Source: Streptosporangiaceae bacterium (GTDB lineage Bacteria > Actinomycetota > Actinomycetes > Streptosporangiales > Streptosporangiaceae). Taken from it: a stretch of 7,015 bases of DNA. Within the stretch, counting starts at the first letter, position 1. The number at the start of each line of letters is the position of its first letter. Where the stretch lies: the NCBI GenBank assembly GCA_030040475.1, contig JASHTQ010000413.1, positions 1 to 7,015 of the forward strand, in the 5' to 3' direction. The notes under the pieces are model-generated. The model was not told the origin of the DNA. It ran no database searches and saw nothing but the letters and a program-made list of their open reading frames with translations. Positions 1 through 5,111 of the stretch are shown here, piece after piece. The position numbers and the translations under genes are program-made.

Positions 1-207
1 ACCGCGCACTCGGTCCTCGGCCTGCGCGACCTGTCCAGGACCGACCTCATCGTCGACGAGCAGGGCACGCCGTACTTCCTCGAGGTCAACGTCTCGCCTG
101 GCATGACAGAGACGAGCACGCTGCCGCTGGCGCTGGAGGCGTCCGGCCATTCGTTCGGCAGCACCTGCGTCGGCCTGCTCGAGCTCGCCGCCCAGCGTGG
201 CGGCTGA
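1..207 (+). CDS. D-alanine-D-alanine ligase-type ATP-grasp protein, C-terminal fragment (5' end outside window)
   Basis: Frame 1 is open from the left edge to a TGA at 205-207 and gives the last 68 residues of a protein. The segment FLEVNVSPGMTETSTLP matches the C-terminal ATP-grasp motif of D-Ala-D-Ala ligases (E-V-N-x-x-P-G-x-T), in which the Glu and Asn bind the catalytic Mg2+ ions and the following loop helps hold the second D-alanine. Family members join two D-alanines using ATP to make the cytoplasmic dipeptide precursor of peptidoglycan. The fragment then runs through a short helix (LALEASGHSFGSTCVGLLEL), as these proteins usually do. Most of the protein, including the ATP-binding core, is missing, so a related ATP-grasp ligase with another amino-acid substrate cannot be excluded. 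Ddl-like genes do occur near parB in actinomycetes. The family call is good; the exact substrate is inferred. Confidence 0.8.
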   Translation, partial: TAHSVLGLRDLSRTDLIVDEQGTPYFLEVNVSPGMTETSTLPLALEASGHSFGSTCVGLLELAAQRGG

Positions 208-236
208 GCGCGGCGGCTGAGCGTGACGGCTGAGGT
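198..236. repeat. Three imperfect 13-bp tandem repeats at the ligase stop codon
   Basis: The octamer CGGCTGAG recurs at 201-208, 214-221 and 227-234, exactly 13 bp apart. The units are TGGCGGCTGAGCG, CGGCGGCTGAGCG and a more diverged TGACGGCTGAGGT. The first copy contains the stop codon of the ligase fragment. It looks like local slippage duplication. No function is evident. Confidence 0.6.
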
Positions 237-320
237 CCGCTGACGTCCCTTCTCTACGATGCTCGACCGCAGGCCCGCGATCCGGCGGCACTCCCCAGCC
301 AGGCGGTGACGCGGCTCCCC

Positions 321-326
321 TAGGCT
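321..326 (+). promoter_or_regulatory. Candidate -10 element for leaderless transcription of the aldolase gene
   Basis: TAGGCT fits the actinobacterial TANNNT -10 pattern and ends 7 nt before the ATG at 334, so transcription would begin at or next to the start codon. The stretch just before the ATG (ctcgacggc) has no Shine-Dalgarno sequence, which agrees with a leaderless mRNA. No convincing -35 box is seen. A second TANNNT match, TACGAT at 254-259 with TGAGGT 17 bp upstream, is an alternative with a longer leader. Confidence 0.35.
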
Positions 327-333
327 CGACGGC

Positions 334-1359
334 ATGACACAACGCAAGAGCTTCGGCAGCGACAATCACGCGGGCACGCACCCGGCGATCCTCCGCGCGA
401 TCGTGGACGCCAACACCGGCGATGCGGTGGCTTACGGTGCGGACGAGCGAACCGAGCAGGTGACCGCCGCGTTGCGCGACACGTTCGGGGCGGCCGACGC
501 GTTCCTTACGCTGAACGGCAGCGGCGCCAACGTGCTCGGCCTCAGCGCACTGCTCGCCAGGCACGAGGCCGTCATCTGCGCCGAGTCCGCGCACATCAAC
601 ACGGACGAGTGCGGCTCCGCCGAGCGCCTGCTGGGGACCAAGCTGCTGCCGGTGCCCTCGCCGGACGCCAAGATAACGCCGGAACTCATCGCCGAACGGC
701 TGTCTGGCCGGGGCAACGACCACTTTTCGCAGCCAGGTGTCGTCGCCGTCACCCAGTCGACCGAGTTCGGCACCTGCTACACGCTCGCCGAGCTGAGCAA
801 GATCGCCGATTTCTGTCACGCGAATGACTTGCGCCTGTTCCTGGACGGCGCCCGCCTGGCCAACGCGGCCGCGTACCTGGACTGCTCGCTCGCGGACCTG
901 GCCGAGTGCGCGGACGTGCTCAGCTTCGGCGGCACCAAGAACGGCGCGATGGGCGTGGAAGCGCTGATCGTGATGCGCCCGGGCCTCGCCGACAACGTGC
1001 CGTACCTGCGCAAGCAGCAAACCCAGCTGGCCTCGAAGATGCGCTTCCTCGCCGCGCAGTTCGGCGCGCTGCTGCACGATGGGCTGTGGCGCGCGAACGC
1101 GTCGCATGCCAACGCCATGGCCCGCCGGCTGGCCGAAGGAGCGGCCGGCGTCGACGGCGTGGACGTCGTCTACCCGGTCCAGGCCAACGCCGTCTTCGCC
1201 CGCCTCCGCCCCCGGCACGTCGCGGCGCTGCAGCGCGATTGGTTCTTCCACGTCTGGGACGAGACCGAGTCCGTCGTCCGCTGGATGGCCGCGTTCGACA
1301 CCACCGAGTCGGACGTGGACGACTTCCTTGCTGCCATCCGGTCCACCGCCGACGCGTGA
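334..1359 (+). CDS. Low-specificity L-threonine aldolase family PLP enzyme
   Basis: 341-residue cytosolic PLP enzyme (fold-type I, aspartate aminotransferase superfamily). Threonine aldolases cleave L-threonine or L-allo-threonine to glycine and acetaldehyde. Visible landmarks are: SDNHAGTHP near the start (9-17); the NGSGAN cofactor-phosphate loop (61-66); ESAHIN, whose His87 should stack on the PLP ring; the DGARLANA block (171-178), whose Asp171 pairs with the pyridine nitrogen; and SFGGTKNGAMG (197-207), in which Lys202 is the expected Schiff-base lysine. Length is normal for the family (about 330-350). The ATG at 334 has no Shine-Dalgarno sequence, but the SDNH block begins right after it, so the start is well placed. 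The gene converges on parB and has no visible functional link with the segregation genes. Stereopreference cannot be read from sequence; a related beta-eliminating lyase is the alternative. Confidence 0.9.
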   Translation: MTQRKSFGSDNHAGTHPAILRAIVDANTGDAVAYGADERTEQVTAALRDTFGAADAFLTLNGSGANVLGLSALLARHEAVICAESAHINTDECGSAERLLGTKLLPVPSPDAKITPELIAERLSGRGNDHFSQPGVVAVTQSTEFGTCYTLAELSKIADFCHANDLRLFLDGARLANAAAYLDCSLADLAECADVLSFGGTKNGAMGVEALIVMRPGLADNVPYLRKQQTQLASKMRFLAAQFGALLHDGLWRANASHANAMARRLAEGAAGVDGVDVVYPVQANAVFARLRPRHVAALQRDWFFHVWDETESVVRWMAAFDTTESDVDDFLAAIRSTADA

Positions 1360-1366
1360 CGGCTCT

Positions 1367-1382
1367 GGTTTCACGGGAAACC
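1367..1382. promoter_or_regulatory. parS-like ParB-binding site 1 (between aldolase and parB)
   Basis: GGTTTCACGGGAAACC differs from the 14-bp parS core (GTTTCACGTGAAAC) at one base: G for T in the right half of the central CACGTG. The outer arms GGTTTC and GAAACC are a perfect 6-bp inverted repeat. It lies 7 bp after the aldolase stop and about 100 bp past the parB stop, where origin-proximal parS sites are expected. ParB binding is inferred from the match and position. Confidence 0.75.
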
Positions 1383-1412
1383 ACGCGATTGTGAGCTGGC
1401 CGGGGCAGTCAG

Positions 1413-1428
1413 TGTTTCCCGTGAAACA
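1413..1428. promoter_or_regulatory. parS-like ParB-binding site 2 (between aldolase and parB)
   Basis: TGTTTCCCGTGAAACA differs from the full 16-bp consensus TGTTTCACGTGAAACA at one central base (C for A). Its 14-bp core is the exact reverse complement of the core of the site at 1367-1382, whose start lies 46 bp to the left. The two asymmetric sites are therefore in inverted orientation and could also pair as a long hairpin. Confidence 0.8.
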
Positions 1429-1435
1429 CGGCCAT

Positions 1436-1464
1436 CCTGACCGTTCGCCCGGGTGCGGGTCAGG
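1436..1464 (-). terminator. Hairpin after parB, probable operon terminator
   Basis: CCTGACC (1436-1442) and GGTCAGG (1458-1464) form a perfect 7-bp stem. Inside it CGC (1446-1448) can pair with GCG (1455-1457) around a 6-nt loop. The hairpin starts 15 nt after the parB stop on the minus strand. It has no U-tract, which is common for actinobacterial terminators. With the parS pair beside it, it separates the convergent aldolase and parB transcripts. Confidence 0.5.
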
Positions 1465-1479
1465 GTCGCGGAGTGGGCG

Positions 1480-2454
1480 CTACTCCGAAGGCTCTCGCGC
1501 GGGCGAGTCGGGGCTCATCGCGTTCACGATCCGCTGCAGGTCATCGGGAGACGCGAACTCGATGACGATCCTGCCCTTGTGCTTGCCAACTTCCACCTTG
1601 ACCCGGGTCTCGAAGAGGTCAGACAGGCGGTCGGCCAGGCGGCGCAGGCCCGGGGCCGTGGGCTGAGGTGACTGGGCGGCACGGGAACGGCGGCGCGGCG
1701 CTTCGTCACCGCCGAGTGACACGATCTCCTCGACGGCACGAACCGACAGCCCCTCGGCGACGATCCGGCTGGCCAGGCGCTCCTGCGCCTCGGGGCTGTC
1801 CAGGCCGAGCAGGGCACGGGCATGGCCGGCCGAAAGGACGCCCGCGGCCACGCGCTTCTGGACCGCGGGCGGGAGATTGAGCAGCCGGAGCGTGTTACTG
1901 ATGTGCGGCCGGGAGCGGCCGACCTTCTGCGCCAGCTGCTCGTGGGTGGCACCGAAGTCGTCGAGCAGTTGCTGGTAGGCCGCCGCCTCTTCCAGCGGGT
2001 CGAGCTGCTGGCGGTGCAGGTTCTCGAGCAGGGCGTCCCGGAGCATGTCATCGTCCTGGGTCTGCTTGACGATGGCCCCGATCTCGGTCAGGCCGGCCCG
2101 CCGCGAGGCCTGCCACCTCCGCTCGCCCATGACGAGCTCGTACCTGCCGGGCCCAGCCGGCCGGACAACCACCGGCTGGAGGAGGCCGACCTGCCTGATC
2201 GACTCCGCCAGCTCGTCGAGCGCGTCCTCCTCGAAGGTCCGCCTCGGCTGCCTCGGGTTCGGCACGATGGCCGTGACCGGGATCTCCGCGTACTGCGCGC
2301 CGGGAACCTCGACGGGGACGTCCGGCCGCGTTTCTCCGGCGTCCGGCCGGGCGTGGGCGTCAGTGCCTCGCGCGGCGGCGGCCCCAGCCAGCTTCGGGGT
2401 ATCCGGGATCAGCGCTCCTAGCCCTCTGCCTAGACCCCGCCGTTGCTGAGCCAC
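1480..2454 (-). CDS. parB: Chromosome-partitioning protein ParB (parS-binding CTPase clamp)
   Basis: 324-residue chromosomal ParB (Spo0J type). It binds parS, closes into a CTP-dependent sliding clamp, spreads along DNA near oriC, loads condensin and stimulates ParA. Domains in order: an N-terminal [13 protein letters not shown] motif (5-17) of the kind that contacts ParA; a disordered stretch (18-55); the ParB/Srx CTP-binding domain (about 57-130) with PNPRQPR (65-71) and GERRW (110-114); [14 protein letters not shown] (144-157); a helix-turn-helix around [20 protein letters not shown] (170-189) for parS recognition; a variable linker; and a C-terminal dimerisation domain (about 268-313). 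Position 115, usually Arg in GERRWRA, is Gln. The GTG start has GAGGAG 5 nt upstream (2460-2465), and 14 bp separate it from the parA stop, so the two are co-transcribed. Three parS-like sites lie within 2 kb. Confidence 0.96.
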   Translation of the reverse strand: MAQQRRGLGRGLGALIPDTPKLAGAAAARGTDAHARPDAGETRPDVPVEVPGAQYAEIPVTAIVPNPRQPRRTFEEDALDELAESIRQVGLLQPVVVRPAGPGRYELVMGERRWQASRRAGLTEIGAIVKQTQDDDMLRDALLENLHRQQLDPLEEAAAYQQLLDDFGATHEQLAQKVGRSRPHISNTLRLLNLPPAVQKRVAAGVLSAGHARALLGLDSPEAQERLASRIVAEGLSVRAVEEIVSLGGDEAPRRRSRAAQSPQPTAPGLRRLADRLSDLFETRVKVEVGKHKGRIVIEFASPDDLQRIVNAMSPDSPAREPSE

Positions 2455-2468
2455 TGCGTCTCCTCGAG

Positions 2469-4448
2469 CTAACCCTGTGACCGGATCCCGGCCGATTGCA
2501 TCGCCAGCTCACGCGCCGCTTCGGTGTAGGCGACGGCGCCGCTCGAGGCCGGGTCGTAGGTAATCACCGACTGCCCCCGGCTCGGCGCCTCGGACACCCG
2601 GACGCTCCTCGGGATGATCGTATGCAGGACCGAGTCGCCGAAGTGGGCACGGACGTCGTCGGCCACGTCGGAGGCGAGCCGGGTGCGGCCGTCGTACATG
2701 GTCAGCAGCACGGTCGACACGTGCAGGCCCGGGTTGAAGTTCACCCGCACGAGTTCCGCCGTGTTCAGCAGTTGCTGGACGCCCTCGAGCGCGTAGTACT
2801 CGCACTGGATCGGGAGCAGGACCTCCTCCGCGGCCACCAGCGCGTTCAGCGTCAGCAGCCCCAGCGACGGCGGGCAGTCCACCAGAATGTAGTCCAGCTG
2901 CGACGTGTCGTAGGCGCGCAGCGCCCTTGCCAGCCTCAGCTCCCGCGCGACGACCGGCACCAGTTCGATCTCCGCCCCGGCGAGGTCTATCGTGGCGGGC
3001 GCGCAGAACAGGCCAGGCATATCCCCGGCGGGCCGGACGATCTCCGCCAGCGGGCGATCGTCGACCAGCACGTCATAGACGGACGGGATGCCCGCGTGGT
3101 GGTCTACATCGAGTGCGGTAGACGCGTTTCCCTGCGGGTCGAGGTCGATGACGAGAACACGTGAGCCGTGCTGAGCCAGGCTCGCGGCCAGGTTGACCGC
3201 GGTGGTCGTCTTCCCGACCCCGCCCTTCTGGTTGGCGATCGTCATGATCCGGCAGCGTGGCGGCCGCGGCCACGGTTGCCGGTCACCCAGGCCGCGCACC
3301 ACGACGGCGGCCTCGGCCGCCAGCGCGATCGGGGTGTCCGCCGCGTTCGGCGGCACGTCCGGCACGATCACTGGTCTTGATTCACGTGAAACCTGGGCCG
3401 GGACCGCCGGGTCCACGTGCTGGGAATCACCCCCAAGAGTCCCAGAAGCTCCGGGACTCGCAGCAGTCCCAAGAGCGCCGCCACTAGCTTCAGGTACTTC
3501 ACCGTTCACCTGAACGCCTCTCGATCCTCGGCCGTCGCCAGGCCAACCTAGACCCCCGAACCCGGCGACAGCGCCAGCCAGAGCACTGCCTTGAAGAGCA
3601 TGGCCGCCGCCAAGCGGCTTGCTCAGCGACCCGTCGGGCCAACCAAGCCCCGCCGTACTTTGCCCGTAGTCGCTGAGCCCCACCAATGCCCTGCCTAACC
3701 TAGCGATGAAACGCACGACGGTAGTCGCAGGAACGACCTTACCCTGACCCGCTCGCACAACCTCGGCGCTGCGCGCGCCAATTCGACGCAATATCGGGGC
3801 GGCGGCGGCCAGCTCATCCGCAGCGCTGCGCCCTTTGATCGCAAGAACCATTCCCCCCGGCCGTACCACGCGAATCGCGAGTTCTGCCAGCCGTCCCAGC
3901 GGGGCCACCGCCCTGGCCGTGGCGGCGTCTGCTCGTATCGCGGCGTCCTCGGCCCGGCCCCGCAGCACGGTCACGTTAGGCAGCGCCAGCTCGGCAACGC
4001 ACTCGGAAAGGAACCGGACCCGCCGTTCCATCGGCTCGAGCACGGTCACATCGATCTCGGGCCGCATGATCGCGAGCACAAGTCCGGGCAGCCCGGCCCC
4101 CGACCCGATATCCACCAGCGTGCCGCAGGCCGGGTCGACGAGCTCGGCCACCACGGCGCAGTTCAGCAGGTGCCTGTCCCACAGCCTGGCGGCCTCGCGC
4201 GGCCCGATCAGGCCCTGCTCCAGGCCGCGCGTCCCGAGGATCTCCGCATAGCGCCTGGCGAGGAACAGCGCGGACCCGGGACCGGAGTCCGGCCCGAACA
4301 CGGCCGCCGCGTTCTGCGGCGGCCCGTCGGTCACGTCGGCACCGGGGACCGAGGCGGGACCGGCATTACCGGCTCCGGCCGGAGCGGAAATAGCAAGGCT
4401 GCCCTCCGGAGCGGCCGGGACCGTCTCGAGGGTGCTACGCAGGGACAT
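2469..4448 (-). CDS. RsmG-ParA fused reading frame: 16S rRNA G527 methyltransferase joined to chromosome-partitioning ATPase
   Basis: One stop-free frame of 659 codons carries two proteins normally encoded by adjacent genes. Residues about 45-250 are RsmG, which methylates N7 of G527 in 16S rRNA using [29 protein letters not shown] (80-96), SAM motif [11 protein letters not shown] (113-123), LEP at the end of the next strand (137-139), GRAED and [12 protein letters not shown] (195-206). Residues about 371-659 are ParA/Soj: deviant Walker A KGGVGKTT (408-415), DLDPQGN (435-441), Walker B VDCPPS (523-528), [11 protein letters not shown] (546-556) and YDGRTRL (585-591). Residues about 251-370 are a Gly/Ala/Ser/Pro-rich linker with untypical codons. 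The ATG start overlaps jag by 14 bp and lacks a clear Shine-Dalgarno; a GTG at 4334 (residue 39) fits the RsmG family start better. Either this is a true fusion, or ParA is also made from an internal start such as the GTG at 3509. A sequencing error that removed a stop is the other explanation. Confidence 0.88.
   Translation of the reverse strand: MSLRSTLETVPAAPEGSLAISAPAGAGNAGPASVPGADVTDGPPQNAAAVFGPDSGPGSALFLARRYAEILGTRGLEQGLIGPREAARLWDRHLLNCAVVAELVDPACGTLVDIGSGAGLPGLVLAIMRPEIDVTVLEPMERRVRFLSECVAELALPNVTVLRGRAEDAAIRADAATARAVAPLGRLAELAIRVVRPGGMVLAIKGRSAADELAAAAPILRRIGARSAEVVRAGQGKVVPATTVVRFIARLGRALVGLSDYGQSTAGLGWPDGSLSKPLGGGHALQGSALAGAVAGFGGLGWPGDGRGSRGVQVNGEVPEASGGALGTAASPGASGTLGGDSQHVDPAVPAQVSRESRPVIVPDVPPNAADTPIALAAEAAVVVRGLGDRQPWPRPPRCRIMTIANQKGGVGKTTTAVNLAASLAQHGSRVLVIDLDPQGNASTALDVDHHAGIPSVYDVLVDDRPLAEIVRPAGDMPGLFCAPATIDLAGAEIELVPVVARELRLARALRAYDTSQLDYILVDCPPSLGLLTLNALVAAEEVLLPIQCEYYALEGVQQLLNTAELVRVNFNPGLHVSTVLLTMYDGRTRLASDVADDVRAHFGDSVLHTIIPRSVRVSEAPSRGQSVITYDPASSGAVAYTEAARELAMQSAGIRSQG
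3378..3393. promoter_or_regulatory. parS-like ParB-binding site 3 (inside the rsmG-parA frame)
   Basis: TGATTCACGTGAAACC contains the full central TTCACGTGAA palindrome and differs from the 14-bp core GTTTCACGTGAAAC at one base (A for T at the second position). On the minus strand it encodes Val-Ser-Arg-Glu-Ser (residues 353-357), just before the conserved ParA region. ParB-dependent binding here could mark the origin region and could also affect parA expression. Binding is inferred. Confidence 0.78.
3437..3470 (-). repeat. Three-segment inverted repeat with two mutually exclusive hairpins
   Basis: GAGTCCC (3437-3443) pairs with GGGACTC (3453-3459) over a 9-nt loop. The same GGGACT (3453-3458) can instead pair with AGTCCC (3465-3470) over a 6-nt loop. 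On the minus-strand transcript the middle segment can thus pair with either neighbour. It lies 40-70 nt after the candidate GTG for ParA and before the parS-like site. Confidence 0.5.
3503..3516. repeat. Palindrome over the candidate ParA start, parS-like in its core
   Basis: CGTTCACCTGAACG has 6-bp arms (CGTTCA and TGAACG) around CC. It agrees with the parS core at 9 of 14 positions, including TTCAC and TGAA. It covers the GTG at 3507-3509 and sits about 124 bp from the parS-like site at 3378-3393. It may be a decayed ParB site or a chance palindrome. Confidence 0.3.
3517..3522 (-). promoter_or_regulatory. Candidate internal ribosome-binding site for separate ParA
   Basis: GAGAGG on the minus strand lies 7 nt before the in-frame GTG at 3507-3509, inside the rsmG-parA frame. 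This is good spacing, and a better Shine-Dalgarno match than anything before the ATG at 4448. It decides between an obligate fusion and an extra, shorter ParA product. Confidence 0.4.
3696..4448 (-). other. rsmG: RsmG (GidB) module of the fused frame
   Basis: This is the part of the fused frame with the content of a stand-alone RsmG: the family's last recognisable strand, [15 protein letters not shown], ends at residue 250 (about 3699). RsmG proteins usually stop within a few residues of this point, but here the frame continues with [13 protein letters not shown] and no stop. Residues 1-41 before the conserved region are Ala/Gly/Pro-rich and may be untranslated if the GTG at 4334 is used. Loss of RsmG gives low-level streptomycin resistance in many bacteria, so the gene is normally intact and functional. 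All visible catalytic-domain motifs are present here. Confidence 0.8.
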
Positions 4449-4989
4449 TACCGTGCGGGAAAACTACCACCCGCCGGTTGGGCTCCTCGCCCTCCGACTC
4501 GCTGCGCTGGCCTGCCGCCGCCACCGCGTCGTGAATGATCTTCCGCTCAAAGGGCGACATGGCGGTGAGGGCCTTGGGCTCGCCCGTCCGGGCCACCTCT
4601 TCGGCCACGCTCCGGCCGTAGTCGGCGAGCTCGGTCCGGCGCCGCGCCCGGTAGCCGCCGATGTCGAGCATGAGCCTCGCCCGCGAGCCCGTCTGCCTGT
4701 GCACGGCCAGCCGGGTCAGCTCCTGCAGCGCCTCGAGAACCTCGCCGTCGTCTCCCACCAGCTCATCGAGCGTCGCACCGACCACCGAGACGACCGCGCG
4801 GTCGCCCTCGACATCCATGTCGATGTCGCCGTCAAGATCGGCGATGTCCAGCAGGCCTTCCACGTAATCCGCGGCGATATCGCCTTCGAGCTCAAGATCC
4901 CTGACCGATGGGGCATCCACGGCGTCGTCGTCGACGGCGTCGTCGAGCACCTCCTCCACGTCGGTGATCTCAACGTCCTGCTGGCTCAC
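4435..4989 (-). CDS. Jag/KhpB-type RNA-binding protein (KH and R3H domains)
   Basis: 184-residue cytoplasmic protein. Residues 1-60 are strongly acidic. A KH-like domain follows (about 33-110), ending in VGATLDELVGDDGEVLEALQ (70-89) and LTRLAVHRQTGSRARLMLD. Then comes an R3H domain (about 117-184) with the diagnostic Arg149-x3-His153 in SPFERKIIHDAV and the SESEGEEPNRRVVV end. The Jag_N domain seen in Firmicutes is absent, as is usual in actinobacteria. Proteins of this family bind RNA and are almost always encoded next to yidC; links to cell elongation and division are known in Firmicutes. The GTG start is supported by GGAGGAGG 7 nt upstream (4997-5004). The stop overlaps the rsmG ATG by 14 bp, which suggests translational coupling. 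The KH GxxG loop reads GDDG (79-82), an unusual acidic version. Confidence 0.93.
   Translation of the reverse strand: MSQQDVEITDVEEVLDDAVDDDAVDAPSVRDLELEGDIAADYVEGLLDIADLDGDIDMDVEGDRAVVSVVGATLDELVGDDGEVLEALQELTRLAVHRQTGSRARLMLDIGGYRARRRTELADYGRSVAEEVARTGEPKALTAMSPFERKIIHDAVAAAGQRSESEGEEPNRRVVVFPHGNVPA
4919..4948. repeat. 15-bp imperfect tandem duplication in the acidic jag N-terminus
   Basis: ACGGCGTCGTCGTCG (4919-4933) is followed directly by ACGGCGTCGTCGAGC (4934-4948). It is a GTC-rich stretch encoding the Asp/Ala/Val run DDAVDDDAVDA near residues 16-26 of Jag. It looks like in-frame slippage in a disordered region. Confidence 0.5.
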
Positions 4990-5037
4990 AACCCGTCCTC
5001 CTCCGACCGTCCCGCGCCTGCTGTGTTGATGTGAAGG

Positions 5038-5052
5038 TTCGCGTTACGCGAA
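5038..5052. repeat. 15-bp palindrome in the yidC-jag gap
   Basis: TTCGCG (5038-5043) and CGCGAA (5047-5052) flank TTA. This is the only clear structure in the 122-bp gap 4990-5111, the widest gap in an otherwise tightly packed operon. It could be an operator or a small RNA hairpin. There is no T-tract, and I found no convincing promoter in the gap. Confidence 0.35.
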
Positions 5053-5111
5053 GGACCCGCGGTGGCTGCTGGCCGCTCACCTGCACCGCCGGTCTTGCAT
5101 AACGCTCACTG

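Larger units (their letters stand above)
2469..3509 (-). other. parA: ParA (Soj) module with candidate independent GTG start
   Basis: Initiation at the GTG at 3507-3509 (residue 314) would give a 346-residue ParA, a usual length for actinomycete ParA with its N-terminal extension. The extension includes [12 protein letters not shown] (371-382) ahead of the ATPase core that begins at MTIANQKGG (402). ParA dimerises on ATP, binds DNA non-specifically and moves ParB-parS complexes to segregate newly copied origins. Other in-frame starts are GTG at 3416 (residue 345), GTG at residues 360 and 362, and ATG at 3245 (residue 402). The GTG at 3509 is favoured by its Shine-Dalgarno sequence. Whether it is used is inference. 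Confidence 0.6.

Noticed and set aside
1822..2421. Plus-strand 199-codon frame opposite parB
   Set aside because: It is antisense to ParB over its conserved domains and has no family resemblance.
3155..3165. AACACGTGAG and other CACGTG occurrences (near 2716 and 3414) as further parS sites
   Set aside because: They share only the central hexamer and lack the GTTT/AAAC arms.
3545..3550. TAGGTT, a -10-like box upstream of the candidate internal ParA start (also at 3697-3702)
   Set aside because: It fits TANNNT, but no -35 match lies at proper spacing in either case, and such hexamers are common by chance. An internal parA promoter remains possible but is not shown.
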